A stretch of 64,000 bases of DNA from Sipunculus nudus (taxonomy: Eukaryota > Annelida > Sipuncula > Golfingiida > Sipunculidae), in the NCBI GenBank assembly GCA_026874595.1, contig CM049310.1, forward strand, positions 5,148,001 through 5,212,000, written 5' to 3'. The notes below the pieces were generated by a model, which searched no databases, was not told where the DNA came from, and saw only the letters and a list, made by a program, of their open reading frames with translations. Both the position numbers and the translations under genes were made by a program. This document shows, piece after piece, positions 26,401 through 39,153 of this stretch. Position 1 is the first letter of the stretch. Every line of letters starts with the position of its first letter.

Positions 26401-29400
26401 AAAGGTTTTTTATTAAGTAATCTTAAAAGGTGGAAGAGACATAATATATCTTCAATTTTCATATTGTGTCTGGAGAGACATGTTTTCAAACTATATTTTT
26501 TTGGCAAAATGTTTTTCATAACAAGTGTAAGATGTTAGTGTCAGCACAGTATATGACATTACAATAGGCTCTTTTGATGAAAAGTTGAAGATATGATTTG
26601 ATTTTTATTCAGCAGAAAGCAACAAATGTAGCACATGTATTGAGTTTATATGACCTTCTCCTATTTAACATTTCCCATTCACTGAAAAAATGGAAACATT
26701 CCTTCTCAAGGTTGTATCTAGGTTGTTTAAATTAATGTGTTTTGAGACCAACCGACACTTTTTGTACAGTCATTCTCCACAAGAGGGCTTTCTACAGTAC
26801 TTCTTTTTTTGTCTTTCTTCTATAGAGATTCAAAAAAATTTACAAAAACAAAAATAAATGAAACTTGGATATTATTGAGATCTATCATTTGATGTGCTTC
26901 GTGGTAATTTCATAATTCATTTAAAACTTAAGGCAATGTGGCTATTTTCATAAACACAGAAATGTACACACAGGGGCTTACACACACACTACACTTCCCA
27001 CACACAGATTCACTAGTCTTTATGTGGCCTACCCCAGATATTGAGTACCCAGAAGTCTTGGTGTTGGATAAATGTAAGTTATTGTTTTCCAACCACACAG
27101 GGGCAGAATTTTATTAAGATGACTCTCTGGCATATGTTATTTCCAGAATAGTAATTCCTCTTTCATAAATGGTTTTTAAGTGGATTCTGGAAGTTTCCTG
27201 TTATGAACCATCTCTTGGTTATTATTATATGTATTGTTCAACACTATTTGTATGTGACATGCATTATCATAACATGTATGCTTCACAATTGGGAAATACA
27301 GTACTTTTAACCTCATTCCTTTGGTACTCAACAATTGGAGGTAAGCCACAACAGGTGGAAGGTATATCACATATTATTTGGTATGCTGCAACAATAGATG
27401 AACAAGTGCACATAAACATACATACATACACACAAAATTGCATCTGTGTTTTTTCTGCTAAATACCTTGATATTTAGTTAGTCTGACAAACAAAAAGGCT
27501 GAGTGGAGATGGCTGCATAGGATGTAAGAGTAAGTTACATGTGATGTTACATTAAGGGTCATTCTATATATGTGCAGCAGTATGTGTGTGGTACACATGG
27601 GTGTGCTTATAAAAATCAGCCTCACATTCCCTGCGTGATTCTATTATAAATGTGTGTGCTTTGCAGCATGTTTCAGCTGATCACTCTAGTTATTGGCAAT
27701 GCATATGCTTGGAAACAGACCTGGGGAACCCACAGACGTCTGAATCCCACACTTTGATATCAGTACTGGTAGTGTGTTCCCCTAGCTGATGACTTCTGTA
27801 TATCTGCAAAATTTTACTATATCCTTGGTTTTCACTGCATATACACCACATATGTGTAAGTATTAATTGAATCAGAGTCATCTATTTTCTAGCTGCATTT
27901 ACATTCATATGTCACACACACATACTGCATACACATATATGGATTGTTAACTTTATTTCCTCTCAAACAAGGCTACAGGGTAATGTTACTGTTTAATGTA
28001 CACAGGCGGGTCTATTCTATTAGTAGATAATGACCTGTGCAGCTCCTCTTCTTGCATTTAAACTGACCAAAAAAAGAGTATTGTTTAAACATAGGTTAAG
28101 CATTTAGAGTGAAATGCACCAAGATTAATGATCAGCTCCATCTGGTGTCAATGGTAGAAACAACTTCCCAGAGAAAATCTTCATACTGGTAATTGTTATC
28201 AGATATCATATTTTTAATGATAAATAAAAGATTAAAACCATAAGAATTATGTCCACTTGAATCAAATAACAGGTTATTGGGGGGGGGGGGGGGGTGAAAT
28301 ATTTTAACTCAGTCCAAACACTGGCTGGTGCTGAAAATTGTTCAGGTGCATTTTTCATTAAATATTTTCCTTTGTCTTAGTACTCCAAATAGGGAGTTTT
28401 GTTATGTTGATAATACATATTTTATCTTTTATGACACACAGACTGTGTTTGAACCTATACAATTGCATTTCAAGTTGGCAGGAAAGACCCGAGACATAGA
28501 CAGCTACAATCCTAAACATGGACTGGAAATGTTCTTTGCATAGACAGAAAAATGAGAATGTGCAGTAAATAGTTTGTTTAAATGAAACTATGGAGCTGAA
28601 TTATTTTCATATATGAAGTGTGTTTTATTTGATAAGGAATATTAAGTTTCAATTGATTTTGTAGATATTTCTCGATATATGAAAAAAGGAATTATCTATC
28701 CCAACATAGTTGTCCATACGAAATATGCCTTTTGTATGAAATATATAACACATTTTTATGTCTTCCGCATATTGTTTAAAGATATGGTTGTATATAATAA
28801 ATGTTAAATGTTGGGAGTTAAATTTGCATGTGCCTTGCTACTCTGATGCAAATGATGCTGTATAATTTGTACACATGCATGTTTTGTGATGCTTTCAATA
28901 TGATCATGTTAATTTGACCATGCTTACTGTGCCTCTTTAGTCTTACACCATGGAACCTCCCATTTAAGGACATGAGTGGGACCTGCCATTTTGCTGGAGT
29001 TAGAGAAGTGACAAGTCTTCATGTCACATGACCACCTCGGTCATCCATATTATACAGGTGTTTGTAACAGGGAGGTGCCCAGAAAGGGAGGTATCCCTGT
29101 ATTTTAAAGGTGACTTGAAACTGTGGATCAATTTCTACTTAACAGGTTGTGTCAGATAGTGGAATAAAAACCCTATGCAGTATTCATTGTACACATTTTA
29201 CCTTATTTCTATTATATTTGTGCTGTATGGTGGTTCAGAATTCTAACACTAGGTGGCACTGTGATCATAAGCAGTGTGTTGAATTCTGGACTGATACCTT
29301 GTTTATTACTACCCACTTTGCATTGTGTACCAGCTTGCTGAGCATAAGGGATATTATTAACACTGTTGATTTAATAGAGTAGGGTGTCTCTTTTCTACCA

Positions 29401-30040
29401 TGTGAGTGGCTGGACATAATGTTTCGAGTTTATTTGCCACCAGATGTGTGAAGAAAGGTTCTGAGTTTTGCCACCAGATGTCAACATGCTCCAGTTTCAC
29501 CTCAGATGTCCTGTTTTGAAGTATCCTGGGTGATCATGCAAATTCATAACTAAGTGCAAATAAATATGAACTTGAAATACCAGATGGAAATTGATACTCC
29601 TGTGCTGTCCAGCATCCTTGTTGGGATACACCGGTCTTTAACCTTGAGAGCCCATTAAAACTTATCATGATCTATGTATTTACTTGTTGTGCTGGACAGT
29701 ATCATGTTCATGGAATCATCTGTATTTTTGTTCATCGCCTGGCAGTCAGTCAAACAGTGCTGAGCTATTAATGATTTAAATGACAATTTGGACAATTTCA
29801 ACAAACCAGGAAAGCTTGGCTATACAAAGTTTGCCTTTGAATGGACCTCTATCCAGGTCTATTGATTAATCATTAATCTGCTTTTGTATTAATATTTCAT
29901 CAAACTTAAAGATCAATTAATTTTTTAAATCAATGATATGATGTGGTTTTAGCCCAGTGAGTTAATAAAATAATATGGAGGAAAAGTCCAGAGCTGATGA
30001 TTTTACAAAAATTACCTGCTCATGAAAAGCCCTGATTTAC
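26401..30040. other. Intergenic, no confident gene
   Basis: AT-rich sequence with a G run at about 28279-28294 and a second AATAAA at 28797-28802, which could end a longer DOLPP1 transcript. Open frames are short and unlike known families. Confidence 0.55.
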
Positions 30041-30099
30041 ACCGGCGGTATCTTTTTTATGGATATGTCCATGGCCTATACATTACAAAGTCTATAATT

Positions 30100-31022
30100 A
30101 ATTATTTGCACAAATGTATCCCTTGGATAGCTTTATAACATACACAAAAAAATGGTGGCGCCACCTGCAACCATTTTTGCACAGCGTCCATTTGTTCGTT
30201 CTTTGGATAAAATCACTCATATCTCTGTCGTGATTGAACTTATCCACCTGAAATTTTGCATGTGTATACATCCTGGATAGCTTTCATTGATTTTATGACA
30301 GGTTGCGCCACCTACATTCATGTTCAGGCTGCAGACATCCAGGCTAAAATCTCAGGACTGGTTTGATTTATCCTCCTGACATTTTGCATGTGTATAGATC
30401 TCACATAGCTCTTTTATCATACGCAAAAGTGGTGGCGCAACCTGCAACCATGTTTGCACCGCCTGTCTGTTTGTCTGCCTTGGGATAAAATCACTTGTAT
30501 CTCGGCAATGGTTTGACTTACTAAGTATCTGCCTAAAATTTTGCATGTTTATACATCTTGGATAGCTTTCTAGATTTTGTGAAAGGTGGCGCCACCTACA
30601 TTTATGTTTACGCTGCAGGCATCCATGCTAAAAACTCAGGACTGGTTTGACGTATACCCCTGAAATTTGCATGTGAATAGACCTCGCGTAGCTCTTTATC
30701 ATACACAAAATTGATGGCACCTCCTGCAACTATTTTTGCACAGCGTCCTTCTGTTTGTCTGCTGTGGGATAAAATCGCCCCTATACAAGCAGTGGTCTGA
30801 CTCATCTGCCTAAAAGTTTGCACATGTATACAACTTGAATAACTTTCTGGATTTTGTGGCAGGTGGTGCCACCTACATACACATTTAAGCTGCAGACATC
30901 CATGCTAATATGCACCACACCTCACTCTATTTCCCCTTGCCACTCAATCCATGCCTCACTCCACCCGCCCACTCCAATTTCGCTGGATACACGTAGTCGC
31001 TTGTCGACTACCCGTATTCTAG
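30100..31022 (+). mobile_element. Helitron-like element with three 280-bp units
   Basis: Units beginning near GGTGGCGCCACCTGCAACC start at about 30153, 30431 and 30713. The right end has a hairpin, GTAGTCG (30993-30999) and CGACTAC (31005-31011), then seven bases and CTAG at 31019-31022, followed by T. Hairpin plus CTRR-T is the Helitron 3' signature. The 5' boundary is unclear and there is no Rep/helicase gene, so it is non-autonomous. Confidence 0.6.
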
Positions 31023-33530
31023 TTTTTATTAAGCCTTCTTGATTTCAGGTTTTTATATGCACAGGACTAGGCACATTGGTTATCCAAAGATGATCACCTA
31101 TAGATAAAACATTTGAGTGGATCTCAGAGGTTCTGTCAAGACTTCTGGAATCTCCATTTTGCTTGTGATGCTCTAGCAGGGTTTTACCCTGGGGACCTTA
31201 AGCTCCAAAATCCGAATTTTGATGTCCTTAAACATTTGGCTATGTCCTACTCCTAACCCAGTTGAACTATCTCCATCCATAGACTTTGACCATCTGGTGG
31301 AAAAACTGGTGGTTTAATAGATACAGTGCATGTGTTAAGACATGGATTAGTGTGCAAGACTTCAGATATGCTAATGAACTACTCTACTTGCTTTAGAATT
31401 TAGGCATTTTTTATTTTTATTTTTCCTAAAGTTTATACTTAGACATTGTTATGATGGAAGATATTGAAGTTATGATTAAGGTTATATATGAACAAAATGA
31501 TACAAATTCACAAATGTCTTGAAAAAAATATGAACCATAATTTTTTCATAGGTTAATACAACAAAATGCTGTTAATTGAAAAAATATGTAAAGGTTTTCA
31601 TAATTATAAGTTCCTGTATCATTCTTTAAATCAATTTTATAAGGGCCCTGAATATACTGTGTTACAATAACAGGTGTTGGTTCTTGTAAGAAAGTGTAAG
31701 TAATCAAGGAATGGCAAATAGAGCAAGTCCAAATAACTCAAAAAGTGTGACATGTACTTAAAATCATTGCTGGGATTTAATGAATTCACAGCATTCACAA
31801 CATATAGTATGCCATCATGTTATACTTTGTTTATGATTACAAGGAAAATAAAATGTATATTACCATTCATACTGATTTTTCAGCACCCTAATCTATAGGA
31901 TGTCTGGTCTGGTGTTTGTCCTTGTACAAAACTACTGTTCTTCTGAGTATCAAACTATATGGCACTCAGTGGAGCTCTTACCTTCAACGTTGAAATAAAA
32001 CCAGAAAACGTACGCCCTTTTTCTTGGTCTTTACAAACATTTAAGGGGTCCACAGTTTTAGTTCTCAGAATCAGCTTACAGATGGCAGCACAGACGGCAG
32101 CACGCAACAGTTTCCATCCAAGACCAAACAACGACTGGATCCAACCCCCTAATCTTGATCAACTCTGTAATATAACGGGGTCTCCTCAAGCCTATGGCTC
32201 AGCCCTCCGCAAAGCTTCCCGGATGATCGTTTGTAGTCTTAGTTTAGTATAATTCTGCTAACAAACAAATCAGCAGACGTGAAATTGTATTACCTTGATG
32301 GAGGTACAAAAGAGCGCCCAAACGTCAGCAGGGCGTTGGAGTATTTGTATGCAGATTTATTCTAGTGTTTATTCTTATGTTGATCTCTTTAGCTAATCTC
32401 TGATTTGCATTTTAAAGTAAAGTCATATATGATTATTTTAATGTTTTTTTTTTTAACTGAATTTTACCATATGCTCATGGGTGTAAACTTGTTCAGTCAT
32501 TCTGAAGGTCATACAGATACGTTTAATTACCATATTTACAGAATTGACTTTTAGAGTGAACAGTCTTGCATGGATTCAAACCTGACAAAACATGTTGAGA
32601 TTTAATTGTCCTTATATCTAATTAATTACTATCACATAGGCTTACAGTTTTATCACCAGCTCTATATGTAGAAAAGTTTTAAGTACATGTTTTCAGAGTC
32701 GTAACCAAGTCACTGCTGCAGCCCAATGCAGAACAAAGGTTAGTTCCTCCCAACATTAAGCGATGCCCCGAAGAGAGCATAATATTTCCTTGAATAATGA
32801 ACGCATGTATCTGTAGCCTTGAAACTATAAATGTTTCCCAACATGTAAGTACATATATATCGCAAAAGAAATCTCTCTGGCCGGCTTATCTGTAACCCAG
32901 TCTTATATGCTCTCTTTCTTTCTTTCTCTCTGTCTCTCTCTCTGTCCGTCTCTCTCTCGCCCCCTCCTCCCTGCATAACATGTTTTCTGCTTATCACAAG
33001 AAACCTTTCATTTCATTCCTGAACTCTTAAGTTAAGAGAGTCTCTTACACCCGTTCTGGGCGCTTCTTTAGCAACTTAAGGTTGACAACTAAGGGAGGTT
33101 TAATTGGGCTCAAAATTAGGAAAGGAAGTGATAGATAAACATAAGTTTAATAGTTTGTTTTACTCGCTGTTAGAACTTACCTCACCCTTCACCTATTTCA
33201 TGAAAAAAAACTGTGAGCTTTAGTATTACCACACCAAACGAAAGAAACACTTTCCTGTGTGCTCTTTTTCGGGTCATTTGCCTTTGGCAGGCCGGAAACA
33301 GCATCTAGACATAGACCCATTGTGGCTCTGCTGAGGTATCTGTATATAACACAGAGCCACAACTATGTCTACCACTGGATTTTCGGTTTTGGCACCACGG
33401 ACGGGACGAGTTCCTGTCATGATCTGATTAACACGCGGGGAGTTAGGTGAATATTCAAAGTTGATCTGAAAAGGAAACGTGATCACAAAGAGTCAAAGCT
33501 AAATGAGTGTTAAAAGTAAGTCATCTGAGC
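31023..33530. other. Intergenic, no recognised gene
   Basis: Mostly AT-rich. A higher-GC patch at 31950-32260 is open for 97 codons on the plus strand but matches no family I know. A CT-rich tract lies at about 32905-32960. A small hairpin (GTGGCTCTG / CAGAGCCAC) is at about 33321-33362. Confidence 0.5.
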
Positions 33531-33539
33531 CATTATGAT

Positions 33540-34170
33540 GGTGTGGTCATTTGTCCGGCTGCCATTCGTCCTATTATCAGGACACCGTTTGACTTGAATA
33601 TTTCTCAGTGACCTATATTCTGCGAGTTACAGGACAAAAACTCGATCTAGAAGCCTGAGAGTGAGACATTTCTGCTAGGTTACTAAACATAGACTTTGTG
33701 TTGGTTCTGAAAACATCCTCATTTACACTGATAAGACTATCGCCATACAAAGTTTGAACTAAATTAGCCCATTCAGTTCATCAGAAAGATTACGTAAATT
33801 TTATTGCGTTTCATCTGTTTTATGTAAAATTTCATACAAAAGATCCAAAATATATCAGTTTGTAATGTATGGATTGCAATGAAATTTGCTATGCTGTTGA
33901 CTTTTGAGAGTTTTCTTGCTGATAAGACTAGTGGATTCATGAGTTGCCCTGACATTTGGCATAGTTTAATGACTTGAATAAGACTGGTGGCGCCACCTAT
34001 AACATATTTTATTTCATTTTTAATTCAAGATTTTTTTATATTGCCAGGTTAATTACGGTGATTGTATTAATTCCTCAGATGGCGGTTCATATCTTGTCCT
34101 AAGACGTAGTAAAACTTAGCATTGGTATTGGTCATTTTTAGTTACATAAACTGGACATGACCGGTCGCAC
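33540..34170 (+). repeat. Degraded GTCCG/GGTGGCGCC-type repeat
   Basis: Starts 'catttgtccggctgccattcg' and contains GGTGGCGCCACC near 33987, shared with other repeats in this window. No clean ends are seen. Confidence 0.4.
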
Positions 34171-34499
34171 CCAACTATTTTTTTCTTATTTATTACGTTT
34201 ATTTTCGGTATTTTTTAAGAGTCAAACAATCCTGCCATTTTCTCAGCAGTGGATCACACCTGGGTTTATACTATACTAGTATATATGGCAGACATGTCAG
34301 ACTATTAGAAAACCAATCATATCTTTTGATTTTAACCGTCACATTGTTATAATGTCCATTAATCACTTATCAGACATAATTATATTCCTGAATCCTGTTT
34401 TAATGTTCAAGATTTGGCTAATAAGTTTTTTTTTATGGATATAACTCCATCTTACAAGTTTTCATACGCTCTTCACGGAGGAGTTATATATATACTGCA

Positions 34500-34735
34500 G
34501 TCGACCCAGACATCGTTTCGTGTAACCGCTGCTTGGTATGGCAAGTTTCTCTGGGCAGGAACACCCGGGTACGCACAGAGCAAAGAATTACAATCAGAAA
34601 ACTTAGAGCACGGTATTGCATTGGGCATTCAGCAAAAAATTTAAACATGCGACATCCGCTTTCGTCGGTCTGATAACACCCATTCTGGCATAGGGCCAAG
34701 ATTCAGACCAATGAGAGCTTGTGTCCAAGTGTAAT
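34500..34735. repeat. Dispersed repeat module, copy 1
   Basis: The part at 34648-34735 (catgcgacatccgc ... gagagcttgtgt) is repeated directly at about 36204-36300. The part at 34505-34575 is repeated inverted at about 36340-36410. A diverged relative lies at about 60450-60545 in reverse. Confidence 0.65.
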
Positions 34736-35202
34736 CAAACCAAGGATTCATTGATAATCTTTATTGCTCCGAATTCGAAGAGTATACAATAAATTCAGAT
34801 GAGGAAAAAAGTCAAAAGCGCTATACCGATGAAAGTTTAGTTAAATATGGGTTTTAAAGCCGTCTATACGCTTCCGGTAGCAGTTGGTCAAGGACGTATT
34901 TTATTCCTTGGCCAAATATAGCACATGTATACATGAAGAACATATGATCATGATCAGATAAACAAGCTGATTTTTTTTACCAAGGATGAGTTGTACAAGT
35001 TCAGTATCATCCAGACTAAAAATGGATATCCATACGGTCATAAATAAATGAAGAAAACTGTTCTCTGGCTGTCAAAGTCGCGTCACGTAAAAAATACACA
35101 TGCAGGATTGTGTGTGTGTGTATGTGTGTGTATAGTTTTCCATATATAAGACAAAGATTTCATGGGCAGATAGTAACGCGCCGTATGATGCTAACAGTTT
35201 AC

Positions 35203-35206
<4 letters not shown>

Positions 35207-35251
<45 letters not shown>
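35207..35251. repeat. (AT)n microsatellite
   Basis: Uninterrupted dinucleotide tract. Confidence 0.9.
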
Positions 35252-35254
<3 letters not shown>

Positions 35255-35393
35255 TATCTTTGGGGATGAGGTGGGGCAACATTCACACGTTCCCACCAAG
35301 GGCTGCAGGTAAAACATTCAGACTTAATTTGCACAAACGTTGAAAATTCAGAATCATTAAATGTACGAAGCTTCGTACTGGACAATTTTGTTC

Positions 35394-35684
35394 GGGCCAA
35401 AAAATAAACAAAAGGTATGGTTCTCAGGCACCGCCCGCGTCAAATTTAACCCCCCGCATAAAAAATGATTTTGATTTTCATCTTTTAAGAAGATAAAATA
35501 ATACAATTTTGATAAGATTTCCTGTGTTTTTTAGTGTTTTTCCTGTTTAGAAAAAAAATCTTTTATTTTCATGCTTTTCCCTGATCATATGACATTTTTA
35601 TAGAAACATGAAAAAAAGTGAAAAAAAATCGCCCGCACTGATTTCTGAAAAAGAAGTGCCTGAGAACCATAACTTTTTTTTTTT
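35394..35684. mobile_element. MITE, copy 2
   Basis: Has the same inverted ends (GGTATGGTTCTCAGGCAC) and the same 'gcccgc' interior patches as 8579-8912. It abuts a LINE fragment on its right. Confidence 0.7.
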
Positions 35685-35689
35685 GCTTA

Positions 35690-36094
35690 GTGACAATATT
35701 TTTCCAAAACCTTTTCCCTGGACCCAGGGTATATTTTGTTTGAAAAAAAAAGTTCTCGAAGGAATTGGTTAGTAGAGCAAGAGGAACCATACACCACCTC
35801 CGAGGACCACCTTTGTCCAGAGCTAGAGATGCAGATGAATAAGCGGGCCATGAGAATGCGGAAGTCTACTATACCTGCTTCTTTTCGGAGTAGCCTACCG
35901 AAAAACAGTAACGTCACCTCATCTATAAATACCTCTAGTCGTGGTATCCCAAGTGAATTAACTGCTATGTCAGAGCTCGTCCTCCGTGGTAATCCCTGGG
36001 CTATACACCACAAATGCATTCTCTCAATACCGACCATATCGTCAGTCGAGATGGAATGCCAAATCTCCGCGGCATACAGTACACGTGGAAGCAC
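35690..36094 (-). pseudogene. LINE reverse-transcriptase C-terminal fragment
   Basis: The minus strand reads MLPRVLYAAEIWHSIS, then MHLWCIAQGLPRRTSS and LGIPRLEVFIDEVTLLFFGR. This is the thumb/C-terminal pattern of non-LTR reverse transcriptases (LYG.E.W ... FHR ... LP.RTS ... LG.P ... FFGRL). It is truncated at the 5' end with no YADD core in the window. The clade is not determined. Confidence 0.6.
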
Positions 36095-36189
36095 GATTGA
36101 TTCATATACTTACATATAGACAACGGGTTTAGGCCCGTGATCAAACACCGCTGCCAGCCAAGGACATAAACGTCCCTTTCCCTTTAAGA

Positions 36190-36480
36190 CACACATCTTT
36201 TCAACATGCGACACTCGCTCTCGTTCGTCTGATAACACCTGGTCTGACACAGGGCCAAGATTCATACTAATGAGAGCTTGTGTACCAGTGTAATCAAACC
36301 AATGCAATATCAGTGGTCTGGTTACAGTTCTGTACCCTGTGCGCACCCTGGTGTTCCTGCCCAGAGAACCTTGCCATACCAAGCAGCGGTTACGAGAAAC
36401 GATGTCTTGGACGACTACATTGTATAACCGCTGCCTGAGGAGCGTAGTTTTCCTTGCCAGCGGACCATTTTTGTTCAAAC
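36190..36480. repeat. Dispersed repeat module, copy 2
   Basis: Related to 34500-34735, but with one half direct and the other inverted. A rearranged mosaic copy. Confidence 0.65.
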
Positions 36481-37378
36481 TTTTACATCATCCAACTAAT
36501 TTATTCACCGATTGGCTGAAAAAAAAAACTTCCTTGAAATTTCCTATGCATGTTGGCCTGCTATACCTTATCTATTGTGTGATACAGGTTGTGCAATATA
36601 AAACTTTATTTTAATATATTTCATGTTTCATGGAGATTTTTATATTACCAAATGCCAATCTTGTCACATTTGCACAGTTTTAGTTCGTGTTATCTCAGCA
36701 ATTGTATATTTTCATTAAGACCAGCATATAATGCGAGTTAACTAGGCATAATAATTTTTTATTTTACAAAGTTTGTACAAATTTGGCAAACAGTTTCTTA
36801 AAAATGCGACTGTCTTGAATTTTTATCCTTAGCCAGCTGTCAGGTGAACGTATATGTACAACAAATTTAAGATATCCCCCCCCCCCCCGGCCGAGATATT
36901 TGTTACCATACGGGTAAAAAAACACTGTTAACAGTTGCAGGGCTGGCATTCTGATGCACAACAACAAATCGTCAAATCTGTCGAGGTTTATACTGCGTAA
37001 TCAGTGGTTATACGACGCATTGATATGAATAACGCAGCGTACACACTGCTTAAGGAATAAGACCAATGCGCTAAGCTCTTCCTGTATATGACGTCTATAT
37101 ATATATATATATATACGTCTACAGACATACGTTTACCCACATATGCACATATTCGCAATAATTCAATGTGCTACGTGTAAAATTGCCGAATTTTAGAGGA
37201 TATATGTTTATACATTGACGTGATGTTTTGTTATGTTTTGTTTTAGCGGCTCTCGAACAATATTTCTCCATTGGGATGATGCATCTGCGCGCATCTTGCA
37301 CAAGCAGTGCTGACACCTGTGTTCATTGTGTGGACTATTACGAAAGGGATTCTTGGGGGGAATGTACGCGCCAATATT

Positions 37379-38215
37379 TAAGATAAGATAAGATAAGATG
37401 ACATTTATTAGCCTTCAGTTCCTGTAATTTGTCGTTGACTTGCAATTCATTACATTAAACTAAATAAGTAAATAGGCAGATACATAAAAATAATACATAA
37501 AAACACATAAAAAATAACACATAACATATTGACTATGCATGTGAAAATAAGCATGTATAAAAATGATAAAACAGATAATTCTGCAGGTAAAACACATAAT
37601 TCAAAACATAAGATATCTAAGAGGGTTGCGTGTTAAAAGGTTTAATACTGTATGGCACGAGTGATTTTTTAAAACGAGTTGTTCTGCAGAATATTGTATC
37701 TAGGCGTTTACCTGAAGGTAAAAACGGAAAACTAAATGTAGGGGATTTGTTGTGTCATTCATGACCTTTGATATGAAGGCCATTGTTTTGGTTTCACAGA
37801 TTTTCTGGTGTGTGGCAAGAGGAGTACTAGTTATTCTACAACTTCTCTTCCTGGTATTATTTAAATGTTCCTTTAACTTATCAGATATATTTGTAAACCA
37901 GCACTCCAGTGAATAAGTTAGGACACTGGAAATTACTGAATTATAAAACATGGTAATTATGGTTTTGTCAATATTAAGCTTTCTTAGATAATATAGGTAA
38001 TATAATATTTTGTTTGCTTTCTTGATTGGTTCAACACATGTTCTTTCCAATTCAGATTTCTGTCAATAATACATCTTAAGTATTTATAATTTTCTACAAA
38101 ATCTACATCTTCATTTTTGATAGCAACTGGGGTAAGTTTGATCCCCTGAAATCAAAGACTACTTCTTTAGTCTTCTTTACATTTAATTGAAGGTAGTGAA
38201 AAGGTGAATAGATGT
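37379..38215 (-). pseudogene. 5'-truncated LINE 3' end (CR1/Rex-like)
   Basis: The minus strand reads HYLQLNVKKTKEVVFDF, then ENYKYLRCIIDRNLNWKEH in another frame, then KANKILYYLYYLRKLNID and YNSVISSVLTYSLECWF. This is the standard tail of a CR1/Rex-type reverse transcriptase, with at least one frameshift. It ends in a short (ATCTT)n array at about 37380-37400, the type of microsatellite that closes such LINEs. Dead copy. Confidence 0.8.
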
Positions 38216-38696
38216 GTGTATCTTGACATTCATATAAAATAGGTCTACGTTGTTGATCAACTAGTAGGCCCTACAACTACTACCGGAATTATGCAGATGG
38301 CTGTAAACTCTTATATAACTAACTTTGCATCAATGTTGCGTGGGCCTAACTAGAAGGACATGGTGGTGTTTTGAATAATTTCCTCCATGTTCCTCATTCT
38401 ATTATGTTTGACTCCATCTATACCTCTCTTGAATTGATTGTATATACACTCTTCGAATTCGGAGGAATACAGGTATCAATCAGTCATGAAACTTTTTTTT
38501 TTCAAAGTGATCATTTTAAAAATGTTAATACGTATTTATACCTTTTGTTCTATTACAATAAAAACATAAGTTCATACGACATGGAAATTGTTCCTTCCTC
38601 AGTTTCCATGGGAACATTTACAAAAATTCATGAAATGGGCACCTAGCTGTTTCATATTTTAGGTCTATTCCTAGATTGTAAAACAGCAGCAGCAGT

Positions 38697-38783
38697 ATCA
38701 GCAATAATAATAATAATAATTATAATTATAATAATAATAATGACAAATATTATTATTATTATTATTATTACTATTACTATTAC

Positions 38784-38819
<36 letters not shown>

Positions 38820-38820
38820 A
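38697..38820. repeat. AAT/TTA trinucleotide microsatellite
   Basis: About 120 bp of (AAT)n running into (ATT)n, with a few interruptions. Confidence 0.9.
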
Positions 38821-38989
38821 GTTCTTATGCTAAATTGAAACCAACCCAATGAAAAGACGTCCCCGTAATTTTACTAAAGATAATATTGCTAACAACAGTC
38901 AAACTGATTCTGTTGACGTTTAATATCAAGTGTTAAGTGTTGATTTGGTTCATTATCATATATATCACTGATAAGGTGAACCCGGTTGC

Positions 38990-39104
38990 CACTGAAGCCA
39001 TCGATGTCGCTGACCAATCAAAAGCGTCCGTCTGCTCTATCCCGTGTGCACCGGAAGTAGAAAGCCTTGAATGAAAACAAGGTGTGTTGTGTGGCATCGT
39101 GGTG
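38990..39104 (+). promoter_or_regulatory. Promoter-like patch of the right-hand gene
   Basis: A GC-richer island in AT-rich surroundings. It carries ACCAATCA (CCAAT box) at 39013-39020 and CCGGAAGTAG (ETS site) at 39051-39060, just upstream of a candidate 5' exon. Confidence 0.5.
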
Positions 39105-39153
39105 ATGGCAGTGACATGGGTGTGTTGTAAGACGTGCCACAAAAAAAAGAGAG
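39061..39153 (+). other. Candidate 5' exon of an unidentified plus-strand gene
   Basis: Ends with a consensus donor (gag|gtaagt). An ATG at 39105 opens MAVTWVCCKTCHKKKR. If spliced straight to 58379, that frame stops after EWGVWINM, making it a 24-codon upstream ORF rather than the main frame. The exon 5' end is unknown. Confidence 0.4.

Noticed and set aside
31959-32252. 97-codon plus-strand frame in a GC-richer patch
   Set aside because: No recognisable domain, no splice context and no neighbour to link it to; left as unexplained intergenic sequence.
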